This document shows positions 8,272 through 17,472 of a DNA stretch of 33,551 nt, one piece after another; the first letter of the stretch is position 1, and each line of letters begins with the position of its first letter. The notes under the pieces are model-generated. The model did not search any database, had not been told where the DNA came from, and saw nothing but the letters and a program-made list of their open reading frames with translations. This stretch comes from an uncultured Pedobacter sp. (lineage in GTDB: Bacteria > Bacteroidota > Bacteroidia > Sphingobacteriales > Sphingobacteriaceae): NCBI GenBank assembly GCA_946478755.1, contig CAMLDJ010000030.1, positions 1 through 33,551 on the forward strand, given 5' to 3'. Both the position numbers and the translations under genes were made by a program.

Positions 8272-10092
8272 CTAGTTGAGCAGCAATTTCCATTCTGATC
8301 CGTAATATGCACGCTCGAGCCGCTCCATATTTTGCTCTTCATTACGTCTTAAAAACAGATCCTTCAAATCGCGATAAATATAGAACTGCAGCCAATATCC
8401 ATTATTGTATTTTTGACTTAAGGACGTTACTTTCATCCATTTTGCATACCAGCTTAGGTTAAGACCATATTTTTCTGCTACAGCTACGGCCAACTGAGCA
8501 TTGTTCCAGATATCTTCCGAAACTGATTTTTGTAATCGGACATAATCGTCGTAACTAAATTTAGAAATGTCAAGTACCTCAGACACGTCAGGAATGTTCA
8601 ATTTTCTTAATTCTGTCGAATCTTCAAAGATTTTATCCCCATCAAGATCAAACAACATCTTATCTAAAAACCCATTTCCATCTGTATCCTGATATTTTAT
8701 CGTAGCAAATTTTCCTGCTTCCTTATTCAGGAATTTACGGTCCCAGCCCTGGTAAAATGATGCGTTCTGATCGATTCTCCAAGCACCCCATTCTGCTCCA
8801 AATAAATGGATCCTTCCGTCGAACCTGCTTACATAAAGCTTTCCTTTGCCGGAATTGTCCAGATCCCATTCTCCCCTGTCACCCGCAACATCTGCCTGAA
8901 CATTATTATCGAGGCCACCTTTTCCCGTGCCACTCTTAAATGGATCTAAGGGATCCAGCAGCTCAACGCGTTCCCAGCGATTACAATCATCATCTTCATC
9001 GTAAACGAAATAAACCTTATTCCATTTTCCTTTATTAAAAGTCAGGTCTAATGCTTTGTCATGATCTGCATATATCAGCTCGTTCATTTGTCTCCAGCGT
9101 GGGTCCAGAAAAAGGGAATCGGCTTCCGGGAGTCCACGCATGTTTTTAATTTTATGTACCTGGTCCATATAATTAAAACCTGCACCTCTGAAATTTATGG
9201 TAAAGTCAAAATCAAACTCATTTCCAGGTCCATTATCGTTGTCACTATCAATCCCGATTGACACCCAATCAATTGTTCCTTTTTCATTAACCTGATAACC
9301 TCCTTGCTTTTGATTACCTATGTTAATTTCAGGAGAATCAACTAATCTAACTGCCATTTCACTAAGTCCATCCTTATCCGGGTCAAAAAACAAGAATGGA
9401 TTTTCCCAATTGATTTTAAGATTTTTCATCGTGTAAGTCGCAACATGTATTTTTATAAATGTACATCTCCCACTATAATCAAGGTAAAAATCAGAGATCC
9501 CATATTTATCCCAGGCCTTTATCTGAAAGCTGTTCCAGTCAATGTAATTAAAAACATTGTCCTCGTCCGTATCAAGCACCCACATATAATGACCGTTTGG
9601 CCATGGATCATCATGTTTGCTTTCCGGATACTCAACCAGGGCCTGCATATCAGCTTTCCCGTCGCCATTGCTATCCGTCCAATCTATGATAAAGTCTCCC
9701 ATGTGTCCATATTTCCCATCCTTATTCCTATCAATCAGCACACAATCACTATCCGTATCACCCTCAACACTGGTCCATGTCATGTCATCATCATCATCTA
9801 TCCAAAGTACCGGTATCTCATTTTTTGTGATTGAATAAAGCAAATCCGGGTCACCATCTTTATCCAGATCGACCAGTCTGGGTGTATATCCCAGGGGCGG
9901 AGGTGGTAAGCGAAGTGCATTGATCATTAAATTACTATTCCAATAATTTTTAACTTGTTGGCCAACCTTGATAGTTTGACCGTAGGTGCCAGCCTTATAG
10001 CAAAGAAAAAAGAACACTTGTAAAACAATTGCTTTTTTAACTTGTGGTTTGGTTAGAAATGTAAAAATCTGGTTTAAGAATTCTAATTGCAT
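8272..10092 (-). CDS. Secreted Asp-rich EF-hand-like PUL protein, unknown function
   Basis: 606 aa, family not recognised. A hydrophobic signal lies near residues 21-33, preceded by an unusually long N-terminus. The body carries many calcium-loop-like motifs: DLDKDGDPD (75-83), DRNKDGKYG (121-129), DSNGDGKAD (140-148), DTDEDNVFN (174-182), DPDKDGLSE (237-245), DSDNDNGPG (282-290), DLDNSGKGK (410-418), DTDGNGFLD (469-477) and DLDGDKIFED (482-491). These resemble dockerin or FG-GAP-type loops and suggest a Ca-stabilised repeat fold. The last 100 residues are helical and aromatic-rich (WYAKWMKV, YWLQFYIYRDLKDLF). It has its own copy of the PUL promoter and sits between susC and the regulator. 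A surface glycan-binding protein or an uncharacterised lyase/hydrolase are both possible; I cannot choose. Confidence 0.85.
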   Translation of the reverse strand: MQLEFLNQIFTFLTKPQVKKAIVLQVFFFLCYKAGTYGQTIKVGQQVKNYWNSNLMINALRLPPPPLGYTPRLVDLDKDGDPDLLYSITKNEIPVLWIDDDDDMTWTSVEGDTDSDCVLIDRNKDGKYGHMGDFIIDWTDSNGDGKADMQALVEYPESKHDDPWPNGHYMWVLDTDEDNVFNYIDWNSFQIKAWDKYGISDFYLDYSGRCTFIKIHVATYTMKNLKINWENPFLFFDPDKDGLSEMAVRLVDSPEINIGNQKQGGYQVNEKGTIDWVSIGIDSDNDNGPGNEFDFDFTINFRGAGFNYMDQVHKIKNMRGLPEADSLFLDPRWRQMNELIYADHDKALDLTFNKGKWNKVYFVYDEDDDCNRWERVELLDPLDPFKSGTGKGGLDNNVQADVAGDRGEWDLDNSGKGKLYVSRFDGRIHLFGAEWGAWRIDQNASFYQGWDRKFLNKEAGKFATIKYQDTDGNGFLDKMLFDLDGDKIFEDSTELRKLNIPDVSEVLDISKFSYDDYVRLQKSVSEDIWNNAQLAVAVAEKYGLNLSWYAKWMKVTSLSQKYNNGYWLQFYIYRDLKDLFLRRNEEQNMERLERAYYGSEWKLLLN

Positions 10093-10161
10093 ATTTATTT
10101 TTTACGAAGCCCGTGTTACTTGCTGGAAGCTTGAACAGAGACTGATCATCAATCTTGGTTA

Positions 10162-10199
10162 CGAAAAAAGAAAAGATGCTTAAAAAAGACTTAAAATAT
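10162..10199 (-). promoter_or_regulatory. 11-bp direct-repeat box, promoter of the EF-hand-like gene
   Basis: Plus-strand CTTAAAAAAG at 10179-10188 is followed by CTTAAAATAT at 10190-10199, an 11-bp period. On the minus strand, 9 nt further on, lies TTTTTTCG (10169 down to 10162), 4 of 6 matches to TAnnTTTG. It lies in the divergent region between the 8272-10092 gene and the regulator gene and points toward the former. No clear -7/-33 pair for the regulator was found in 10200-10380; constitutive low expression is possible. Confidence 0.65.
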
Positions 10200-10380
10200 T
10201 GTTAATTTGGGACTCAATCTTCAGATATTTTTTTGATCAGTAAAACTCCCCTTAAGAATTAATCAAAAATAGTTATCTTAGCGATACCGGCCTACAGAGT
10301 AACCTTGCAGCTTTGTTTCAGACAACAGAACCAGTCAACAGCGATCTAAAAACCACTTAATATTTTCTTTACTTACTATT

Positions 10381-12924
10381 ATGGGATTAAAATTCTACGT
10401 ATTTTGTTTTACATTTCTTTTTATACCTTTTTCAGATCTGGTTGCGCAAAATTACGGCTTATTCTTTCAAGGCCACGAAGCTATTCAGGAAAAAAGAACA
10501 GGTTTAGATCTGGGTGCTACTGCTCCCATGTGCTTTGACAAGAATTTTGAAATCTCATTCGACCTGTCATTTATGACGGGCTATACAGATTATTTCGGTT
10601 ATATTTTCCGGGCGATAGACCAGGAAGGCCGCAATATAGATCTCATATACGATAAACGCTTCTTAGAAAATAAACACTTGAAATTAATAATTGACGAAAA
10701 AGTTTCCAATATTGCTTTTGATATAAATATTAATAAACTTTTCAGACAATGGTATAAAATCAAGCTGAAGTTTGATCTTACAAAACAGGAATTAGTTCTT
10801 ACTGCAGATGGTAAGGTCTACAGACAAAAAATCGGCCTTCAAAAGGATTGTTACCAGATATTCTTTGGCGCGACCAATTATAAAGAGCATGAAGTGCGGG
10901 ATGTACCTCCAATGAAGTTGAAAGACATCAAAATAATGAAAGAAGATAAGCTGGTGTATCATTGGCCTTTAAATGAATTTTCCGGAGAGGTTTCTGCTGA
11001 ACTCATATCCGGAAAAGATGCAGGTGTGATCAACCCTGTGTGGATCAGAAGACTTCATTATGATTGGAAATTAGCTCAGGAGACCTCCATTATCGGATCT
11101 GCAAGTGTAGCATTCGATTCTGATCAGGAGAGACTTTTCGTAGTTACAGAGCGTTCATTATACATTTATAATCTTATTTCCCACAAAACGGAAATTATCC
11201 AGTATGCTGGAGGAAGGCGGCCACTCTTGCCGGGAAACCGATCCTATTATGAGACAAAGTCTGGCGGACTGATAAACTTTTACATCGATCAAAAGCTTGT
11301 AAGTGTCTTTGATTTCACTAAAAGAAATTGGGACAAAAAGTTCAAAACGCCAGACGTTCCTACAAATTACTGGCATCCGAATAAATTCTATTCCCAAACA
11401 GACAACTCATTGTATATTATCGGGGGCTATGGGCAGTACATGTATAAAAAAGACGTACAGCGATATAATTTCACTAATAAAATCTGGGACAAAATAGATG
11501 TTAAAGGAGAGTTTACTCCCCGGTACCTCGCTGCACTCGGGACAGCAGAAGGAGGGGCTTATATTTTAGGTGGTTATGGAAGCTCTACTGGCCAGCAGAT
11601 TCTAAATCCTAAAAATATATATGATCTCACCTTTTTTGATGTTAAGAAAAGAACATTTAGAAAATTATTTGAACTCAGCCCTAAGAATGAAGAATTTGCA
11701 TTTGCTAATTCAATGATAATAGATAAAAAAGACAAGTCCTATTATGCATTAACATTCGTCAATCATGTTTATAATTCTTCCCTTAGGCTGATTAAAGGAT
11801 CTCTGGATTCAGCTACATTTAAATTTGTAGGAAACAAAATCCCATATATATTTCACGACATTAATTCATTTGCGGATTTATACTACTGTCCGGTTAACAA
11901 AAAGTTTGTTTCAGTATTGCTCTTTTATGATCAAACTGTAAACCGAACGTCATTAAAAATCTACACTTTGCAGTCCCCTCCGGAAGGATACCTTTCCAGT
12001 ACAGCTAAAACATCTGGCTTTAGGGGGATCACATGGTTTATATTGTCAGGGGCGGCTATATTACTTGGTTTAATAACGCTAACGTATAAAAAATGGATTA
12101 TGCGGAAAAAGGCAACGCAACTAAACGCCCTTCTTCTAAGGTCTCATTCAATCCCCGATAAGGAAAATGATGAACAAGTTAGTTATCGGCAAGTGGAAGA
12201 TACACGAAACACAATTTTTCTTTTTGGAGACCTGGAGTTGTTTGATAGGGATGGTAAAGATATTACAAAGCAATTTACTCCTGTTATTAAAGAACTTTTT
12301 CTTCTTATTTTACTTTATACCATCAGATGGGGACGAGGCATCAGTTCTGAAAAGCTGGAAACACTACTTTGGTTTGACAAGCCACTTGACAGTGCAAGAA
12401 ACAACAGGTCAGTAAACATCGCTAAAGTTAAATTCCTGCTTGAAAGTATGGACGAATGTCAGATCTCAAAAGACACGGGCTACTGGAAAATGATAATCGA
12501 CCGCAGCAAACTCAGGATCGATTATATCGACTATCAAAACATTGTGACGGGGAAAAAGAAAATTAGTAAACAAAACATCAACGATCTGACAAAAATTATA
12601 AGCCGGGGCAATTTCCTTTCTAACACTGAATACTCCTGGCTGGACACGTTGAAATCAGAGATTTCAAATGAAATTATTGATACCTGCCTGCATACAGCAG
12701 AAGGGATAAATATTGCAGACGACCCCGACTTCCTTATAAGTATCGCAAACTGTGTGCTAACTTGTGATCCTGTGAATGAGGACGCCGTTTTCATCAAATG
12801 CAAAACCCTGGTGTTTTTAGGTAAGCACTCTATTGCCAAATCGATATTCGAGAATTTCAACAAGGAATATAAAGCGATTTACAATGAGAGCTTTGCAAAA
12901 AGTTTCCAGGAACTACTTGGTTAA
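10381..12924 (+). CDS. Membrane-spanning one-component regulator: LamG/Kelch sensor plus winged-helix DNA-binding domain
   Basis: 847 aa. In order: signal peptide (1-23, ending DLVAQ); LamG-like beta-sandwich (about 25-220); a beta-propeller-like region with Kelch motifs LYIIGGYG (344-351) and AYILGGYG (393-400); one membrane helix (about 549-569, followed by KKWIMRKK); and a cytosolic part with a winged-helix DNA-binding domain of OmpR/SARP type (about 612-716, recognition helix probably near NNRSVNIAKVKFLLE). The last part is a helical BTAD/TPR-like tail (about 725-847). The layout implies that a periplasmic glycan signal is passed straight to DNA binding, without histidine kinase or phosphorelay. 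It is the only PUL-embedded regulator and the natural candidate to bind the 11-bp direct repeats. Polarity is opposite to CadC/ToxR, where DNA binding is N-terminal. It may be annotated elsewhere as galactose oxidase because of the Kelch repeats, but the C-terminus argues against an enzyme. Confidence 0.85.
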   Translation: MGLKFYVFCFTFLFIPFSDLVAQNYGLFFQGHEAIQEKRTGLDLGATAPMCFDKNFEISFDLSFMTGYTDYFGYIFRAIDQEGRNIDLIYDKRFLENKHLKLIIDEKVSNIAFDININKLFRQWYKIKLKFDLTKQELVLTADGKVYRQKIGLQKDCYQIFFGATNYKEHEVRDVPPMKLKDIKIMKEDKLVYHWPLNEFSGEVSAELISGKDAGVINPVWIRRLHYDWKLAQETSIIGSASVAFDSDQERLFVVTERSLYIYNLISHKTEIIQYAGGRRPLLPGNRSYYETKSGGLINFYIDQKLVSVFDFTKRNWDKKFKTPDVPTNYWHPNKFYSQTDNSLYIIGGYGQYMYKKDVQRYNFTNKIWDKIDVKGEFTPRYLAALGTAEGGAYILGGYGSSTGQQILNPKNIYDLTFFDVKKRTFRKLFELSPKNEEFAFANSMIIDKKDKSYYALTFVNHVYNSSLRLIKGSLDSATFKFVGNKIPYIFHDINSFADLYYCPVNKKFVSVLLFYDQTVNRTSLKIYTLQSPPEGYLSSTAKTSGFRGITWFILSGAAILLGLITLTYKKWIMRKKATQLNALLLRSHSIPDKENDEQVSYRQVEDTRNTIFLFGDLELFDRDGKDITKQFTPVIKELFLLILLYTIRWGRGISSEKLETLLWFDKPLDSARNNRSVNIAKVKFLLESMDECQISKDTGYWKMIIDRSKLRIDYIDYQNIVTGKKKISKQNINDLTKIISRGNFLSNTEYSWLDTLKSEISNEIIDTCLHTAEGINIADDPDFLISIANCVLTCDPVNEDAVFIKCKTLVFLGKHSIAKSIFENFNKEYKAIYNESFAKSFQELLG

Positions 12925-12945
12925 CGCTAGTTTATATTCGCGGCC

Positions 12946-15012
12946 TTAAAATACAGTTTCTGCAGTATCGCCCAAGCGGTCACCTGAAGGAAACTTCACT
13001 TTCCTGCTAACTCCGTTTAAAGTAATTGTGAGCATTTCAAGCCTCCTTGTTGGATCAGAAACGTACAGCATGTGTTTTTTCCCTTTTGTTTTTAATATCA
13101 GTATACATGACTGATCGGTACTCAGCGAACTTTTCGGAGATAATTTCACGCTACCAGCAGTATAAAATACAGCCATTACCTTATTTGAAGTTTCGATAGC
13201 CTGCAGATTGCTTGTATTAACCAGTACTTTAAATCGCTTACCTGGGTCAGCCTTTTTAGTCTCCGGCAATCCAATTGCTGGTTGGATAGCATAGGCATAG
13301 GTATTATTATTTTTGTGAGGTATGAATACCGTGAAGATACTACCGGATACAGGTTTATCACCCGAAGCCTGATCTGTAGTTATCCAATTATTATTTCTCT
13401 TTTCTATTTGTATCTGGGCAGGATTAATCGCGACAGGAAAAAAATAGGCCATGCTGTCCGTCCATAACCATTGTGACCCGCCCGGGGTCTTTCCGTAATT
13501 TAACGGGCTGTTTAGGTTATAGAACCTCTGATCAACTACAGTAACCACATTATCCATCTTATCTGAATTTATCCCGGCGCCAAGGGCGATCATCATCCCT
13601 TCTGCAAAGAAGTAACTTTTACGCGCCTTTATCCCGATCCGATCATAATCCATTGCCGAAACGCCTACCTGTTCGTCTGAGACCTGGCCTGTAAAAACTC
13701 CCTTGTTGGAACTCGTAAAGGCCGGGCGGATTGCCGGATTTACGGTAGTATCACCTGTTGTTCCCGGTAACATGGCCCAGTTCCACAACGCTTCAATATT
13801 TCGATATTCATTTCCACTCCGCTGTAATAGGGTTACCCCATCATTTAAAAACGCCCCTTTCAGGTTTTCACCATTTATGGACTCTATCCTGCTGACAAAA
13901 GGGCCATGCATCTTTAAACTGAGCATATAATTATCCTGCTTACGATAAATCATATAATCACTTCGCCAAAAGCTTTTATTTCCTTCGATCCCGCACTTAT
14001 GTTCATCAGCATCTCTATAGCCATCTATAAAATAATCGCAAACTTTCCCCTTGTCAAATGACCTGATCATCCGGGAATTGATCGCTAAATTCTCCCCTCG
14101 TTTAGTACTGCTGTTTGCTCTTAATTGTCTGCCCACAGCGGTAATATCCATTGCCCCTTTGTAAACGCTCCATCTTAATCCCTTTGATACATAATCAAAA
14201 ATGATTTTCTGCTTAGGCAAATCAAAAGCAACTGAAGTATTTGCAGTAATGGTCATCCAGAACAGAAGGCTGTTCGTGAAATGCATCCCATAATTTCCAT
14301 ATTGCAACATGGGACCGTGTTGCTGGAAAGAATAGTCTGGTTGTATTCCTTCTTTTACAGTTACACTTATTACTTCCTGCATCCTTCTGATGATTTCGGA
14401 AAATTGTTTATGGTCTTTCCTGATAAGCGCAATCCTCCCTTCATTGTCAAGTTGCCAGATTAAGTTCTGTCCGGTGGCTTTATGGACAGGGATGCGTTTG
14501 ATAATCACTTTATCCAGGAAGGCCATTTCTTCTGGCAATACATCATCACCTAACATCAGGATCAGACTGGAATAAGAGAAGGGTATATTTATATTATTTT
14601 GCCACCAATTTTCACAGATAAAATCATTCTTTATCCAAAAAGACATCGCTTTATGAACTGCGGCAAGGTACGCAGGACTGTGGTTCTTATAAAAAGCTCT
14701 ACAAACTAACATTGTGCGGTACAAATGCCACGATGGTCTCCAGGCTCCCCTCATCTTAGAGTTATAGTCAATATCTTGCCAGCTGCCTTCAGCTGTCAAA
14801 GACCTGAAATATCCTTCGGCATCCGTATTATAAATCACATCATCGGTCAGCCGATAACTCTGTTCTGTTGCATATACGGTGTCAGATAACAACATTTGCC
14901 TGCAATGCTTTCCAATCCTATCAATTTCTACTTCTGAGCGGGAGGATATAGTCTGACATAAAGCAGGATTTAACCCCGAAATAACCAGGAGAAAAATTAT
15001 AAATATTTTCAT
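12946..15012 (-). CDS. Polysaccharide lyase family 8
   Basis: 688 aa with signal peptide (MKIFIIFLLVISGLNPALCQ). PL8 cleaves uronate-containing glycans by beta-elimination; known members act on chondroitin, hyaluronan or xanthan. The catalytic set is in place: Asn183 (TGQNLIW), His232 (SFQQHG), Tyr241 (YGNYG), Arg295 (VGRQLR) and Glu377/Glu382 (RIESINGEN). The spacings 49, 9 and 54 residues closely match the Asn-His-Tyr-Arg spacing of characterised PL8 lyases. The aromatic patch NWWQNNINIP (135-144) is also typical. It is the last gene of the enzyme run, 31 bp after GH3, and its stop lies 21 bp from the stop of the convergent regulator. With two alpha-mannosidases upstream and no sulfatase in view, xanthan-like substrate is favoured over chondroitin, by inference. 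Confidence 0.92.
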   Translation of the reverse strand: MKIFIIFLLVISGLNPALCQTISSRSEVEIDRIGKHCRQMLLSDTVYATEQSYRLTDDVIYNTDAEGYFRSLTAEGSWQDIDYNSKMRGAWRPSWHLYRTMLVCRAFYKNHSPAYLAAVHKAMSFWIKNDFICENWWQNNINIPFSYSSLILMLGDDVLPEEMAFLDKVIIKRIPVHKATGQNLIWQLDNEGRIALIRKDHKQFSEIIRRMQEVISVTVKEGIQPDYSFQQHGPMLQYGNYGMHFTNSLLFWMTITANTSVAFDLPKQKIIFDYVSKGLRWSVYKGAMDITAVGRQLRANSSTKRGENLAINSRMIRSFDKGKVCDYFIDGYRDADEHKCGIEGNKSFWRSDYMIYRKQDNYMLSLKMHGPFVSRIESINGENLKGAFLNDGVTLLQRSGNEYRNIEALWNWAMLPGTTGDTTVNPAIRPAFTSSNKGVFTGQVSDEQVGVSAMDYDRIGIKARKSYFFAEGMMIALGAGINSDKMDNVVTVVDQRFYNLNSPLNYGKTPGGSQWLWTDSMAYFFPVAINPAQIQIEKRNNNWITTDQASGDKPVSGSIFTVFIPHKNNNTYAYAIQPAIGLPETKKADPGKRFKVLVNTSNLQAIETSNKVMAVFYTAGSVKLSPKSSLSTDQSCILILKTKGKKHMLYVSDPTRRLEMLTITLNGVSRKVKFPSGDRLGDTAETVF

Positions 15013-15043
15013 TTTTTTATTTTTAAGATTGCAATCAAGTAAT

Positions 15044-17407
15044 TTACAATTTTACCCTTCCGGTTAACCTAATGTCTTCTGAAGACGATCCGATCATGAG
15101 CTTAAACCAGCCTGGCTCGACTACCCTCTCCATATTCCGGTTCAGGAGAGAAAGATCATACGATGTAAGAACCATTGACAATTGTGTAGTTTCACCAGGC
15201 TTTACACTTATGCGTTCAAATCCCCGGAGATTCTTCACGTAAGTGGTAACTGAACTTACCTCATCCTGAAAATACAACTGTGCTACTTCATCTCCTTCTA
15301 CTTTTCCGACATTTGTTACGCTGAAAATAACTTTAATTTTTCCCGAGTTTTTGTAATTGCCAGTGTCAATTTTTAAACCGGAAAAGTCAAATTTAGTATA
15401 ACTTAACCCGTAACCAAATGGATAAAGGAAGCCGTTCACATTAGCGTCGGTAGCTCCATGTGCATCTGCAGACGGTTTCATTGGAAAGGAAAGCGGTATT
15501 TGTCCTACATATTTAGGAAAGGCTACAGGTAATTTTCCACCAGGGTTATATTTGCCGAATACTACTTCTGCAATGGCATCACCCATAAACTCACCCAAAT
15601 ACCATGTTTCCACAATTGCGGGGATCTTCCTGCTTGCAAAATTGATAGTTACTGGTCTGCCCCCTACGAGCAGCAATACAGTGGGTTTATTTAATTGTGC
15701 GATACGTTCCAGTAATTCTTCCTGATGACCAGGTAGCTTAAGATCCAATCTTGATTTCGTTTCGCCAATAGTTTGCTCATTATCACCCATTGCTAGAAAT
15801 ATCACATCGGCTTTCGCAGCTATATTAACTGCCTCTTCCATTTCCAGACGCTCCTGGTCAGTCAAGGGGAAGGGCTCGATATCGCTCTGAGGAAAATTTT
15901 GGTCGACATGTGCACAACCCTTTGCATATAAAACTTTTACAGAAGTCGGAAGACTCTTTTTTAGCCCTTCATATACGGTGGTAACTTTAGTATGTGACGG
16001 CCCATACCGCGAGAGCAAACTTTTATGCTCTTTTGCATTCGGCCCAATAATGGCAACAGTATTTATCTTTTGTACATCGAGAGGCAACAATCCCTTTTTA
16101 TTCTTCAGCAACACAATGCCTTCCCTTGCAGCCTGCAAAGCGAGATCGCGCGATTCCTTTGAGTGCACAATTTTATCAGCACCTCTTGTATCTGCAACAA
16201 ATGGCTGTTCGAAAAGTCCTATCTCAAATTTCACCTTCAACACCTCTTTTACCCTCAAATCAATCAGATCCATAGAGATGCTCCCATTTTTTATACCCCT
16301 GCGCAAACCTCTTAAATAATCTGCGGGATTTTTAAATTCCGTACGTACATTTAACCCCGCGGTCAGCGCCAGCCTGGCCGCATCGGCAGTATCGGTAGCG
16401 ACGTGGTGCTTAGCAAACAAGTCCTCCACGGCATGGCTATCACTGACCACATAACCTTTGAAACCTAGCTGAGTACGCAGGATATCGGTAAGAAAATATC
16501 GGCTGGAAATAATCGGGACCCCATCATAGTCGTTATATGAAGCCATTACCCCTTTAGCCTTACCTTCCTGTATGCCTACTTTAAAGGGCTCAAGATATAA
16601 GTTCCACATTTCCCGGGGTGCCACATGAGGGTCGGTCCTCACGTTGCCGTCACGCCCCCCAATAGGAATGCCGTAGACGGCGAAATGTTTCAGGGTTGAA
16701 ATTATCCCATTTTCCTGAATGCCAAGAATATTTTGCTTTCCCAATTGACTTACCAGGTAAGGATCCGAGCCGTAAGTCTCCTCTATACGTCCCCACCTGG
16801 GATCGGACGCCACGTCGAGGATTGGGGAATATACATTTGTATATCCAAGAGCTTTCGCCTCTTTACCCGTTACCTTACCTATTTCACGAATGAGTTTTTT
16901 ATTAAAAGAACTGGCCTGGGCCAGCTGAGAAGGAAAATAAGTTGCCTTCATATGGTTAAGACCTCTAATCCCTTCGGTAGTAAAATCGACAGGGATTCCG
17001 AGACGTGTCTGTTCAATAAACCATCTTTGGATAGTATTTATGGCTTCGGAGTGAGAAGAGTAAGGGTAGGCGTAAACTGTATCCTTCCGGTATCCTGTAA
17101 GCTGCTCATCAATATTGGCAATTCCATCTTTCCAGACACTGTCTTTCCAGGAGTCAGCCGGCAGTCGATCCTTTAAAAAGGCTCCGTACCCATATAACGT
17201 GACCAGTTGACAGGTCTTCTCCTCCATTGTCATTTGTCGGAGAAGATCATTTACCCGGGATTCAACCGGGTTTGATCTGTCCTCGTAAATATCCATCTTC
17301 CCATTTTTATTAAAGTCGATCCACTGCTTGTCTTCAGATGAAGGCGCTGGAATAAAAGAATATAGTAACAGCGCCAGCAAAAAAACTAAAGTTGTTTTAT
17401 ACACCAT
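15044..17407 (-). CDS. Glycoside hydrolase family 3 (beta-glucosidase-like)
   Basis: 787 aa with a signal peptide, periplasmic. A TIM-barrel domain with DPRWGRIEETYGSDPYL, KHFAVYG and the nucleophile Asp323 in VVSDSHAVEDL is followed by the alpha/beta sandwich domain (IGPNAKEHKSLLSRYG, GDNEQTIGE) and a C-terminal fibronectin III-like domain (VTNVGKVEGDEVAQLYF). GH3 enzymes remove terminal beta-linked glucose, xylose or related sugars. In a xanthan-like pathway it would finish the cellobiosyl backbone. Residues 31-42 (DFNKNGKMDIYE) form a perfect 12-residue EF-hand loop near the N-terminus, suggesting calcium. It lies 65 bp after the GH92 gene and 31 bp before PL8, so these three form a likely transcription unit. 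The exact sugar specificity is not readable. Confidence 0.93.
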   Translation of the reverse strand: MVYKTTLVFLLALLLYSFIPAPSSEDKQWIDFNKNGKMDIYEDRSNPVESRVNDLLRQMTMEEKTCQLVTLYGYGAFLKDRLPADSWKDSVWKDGIANIDEQLTGYRKDTVYAYPYSSHSEAINTIQRWFIEQTRLGIPVDFTTEGIRGLNHMKATYFPSQLAQASSFNKKLIREIGKVTGKEAKALGYTNVYSPILDVASDPRWGRIEETYGSDPYLVSQLGKQNILGIQENGIISTLKHFAVYGIPIGGRDGNVRTDPHVAPREMWNLYLEPFKVGIQEGKAKGVMASYNDYDGVPIISSRYFLTDILRTQLGFKGYVVSDSHAVEDLFAKHHVATDTADAARLALTAGLNVRTEFKNPADYLRGLRRGIKNGSISMDLIDLRVKEVLKVKFEIGLFEQPFVADTRGADKIVHSKESRDLALQAAREGIVLLKNKKGLLPLDVQKINTVAIIGPNAKEHKSLLSRYGPSHTKVTTVYEGLKKSLPTSVKVLYAKGCAHVDQNFPQSDIEPFPLTDQERLEMEEAVNIAAKADVIFLAMGDNEQTIGETKSRLDLKLPGHQEELLERIAQLNKPTVLLLVGGRPVTINFASRKIPAIVETWYLGEFMGDAIAEVVFGKYNPGGKLPVAFPKYVGQIPLSFPMKPSADAHGATDANVNGFLYPFGYGLSYTKFDFSGLKIDTGNYKNSGKIKVIFSVTNVGKVEGDEVAQLYFQDEVSSVTTYVKNLRGFERISVKPGETTQLSMVLTSYDLSLLNRNMERVVEPGWFKLMIGSSSEDIRLTGRVKL

Positions 17408-17472
17408 TTGATAAAGATTGAATGATTAATGAAGAGATATATATTTTTACACTTATAACAAAAATTCATGGC

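Noticed and set aside
10191..10223. TTAA at 11-bp period on the plus strand before the regulator gene
   Set aside because: The second unit and expected -7 position (AATCTTCA) match poorly, 3 of 6; likely chance in AT-rich DNA.
10381..12924. Galactose-oxidase reading based on Kelch motifs
   Set aside because: No copper-site motifs, and the membrane helix and winged-helix C-terminus mark a regulator.
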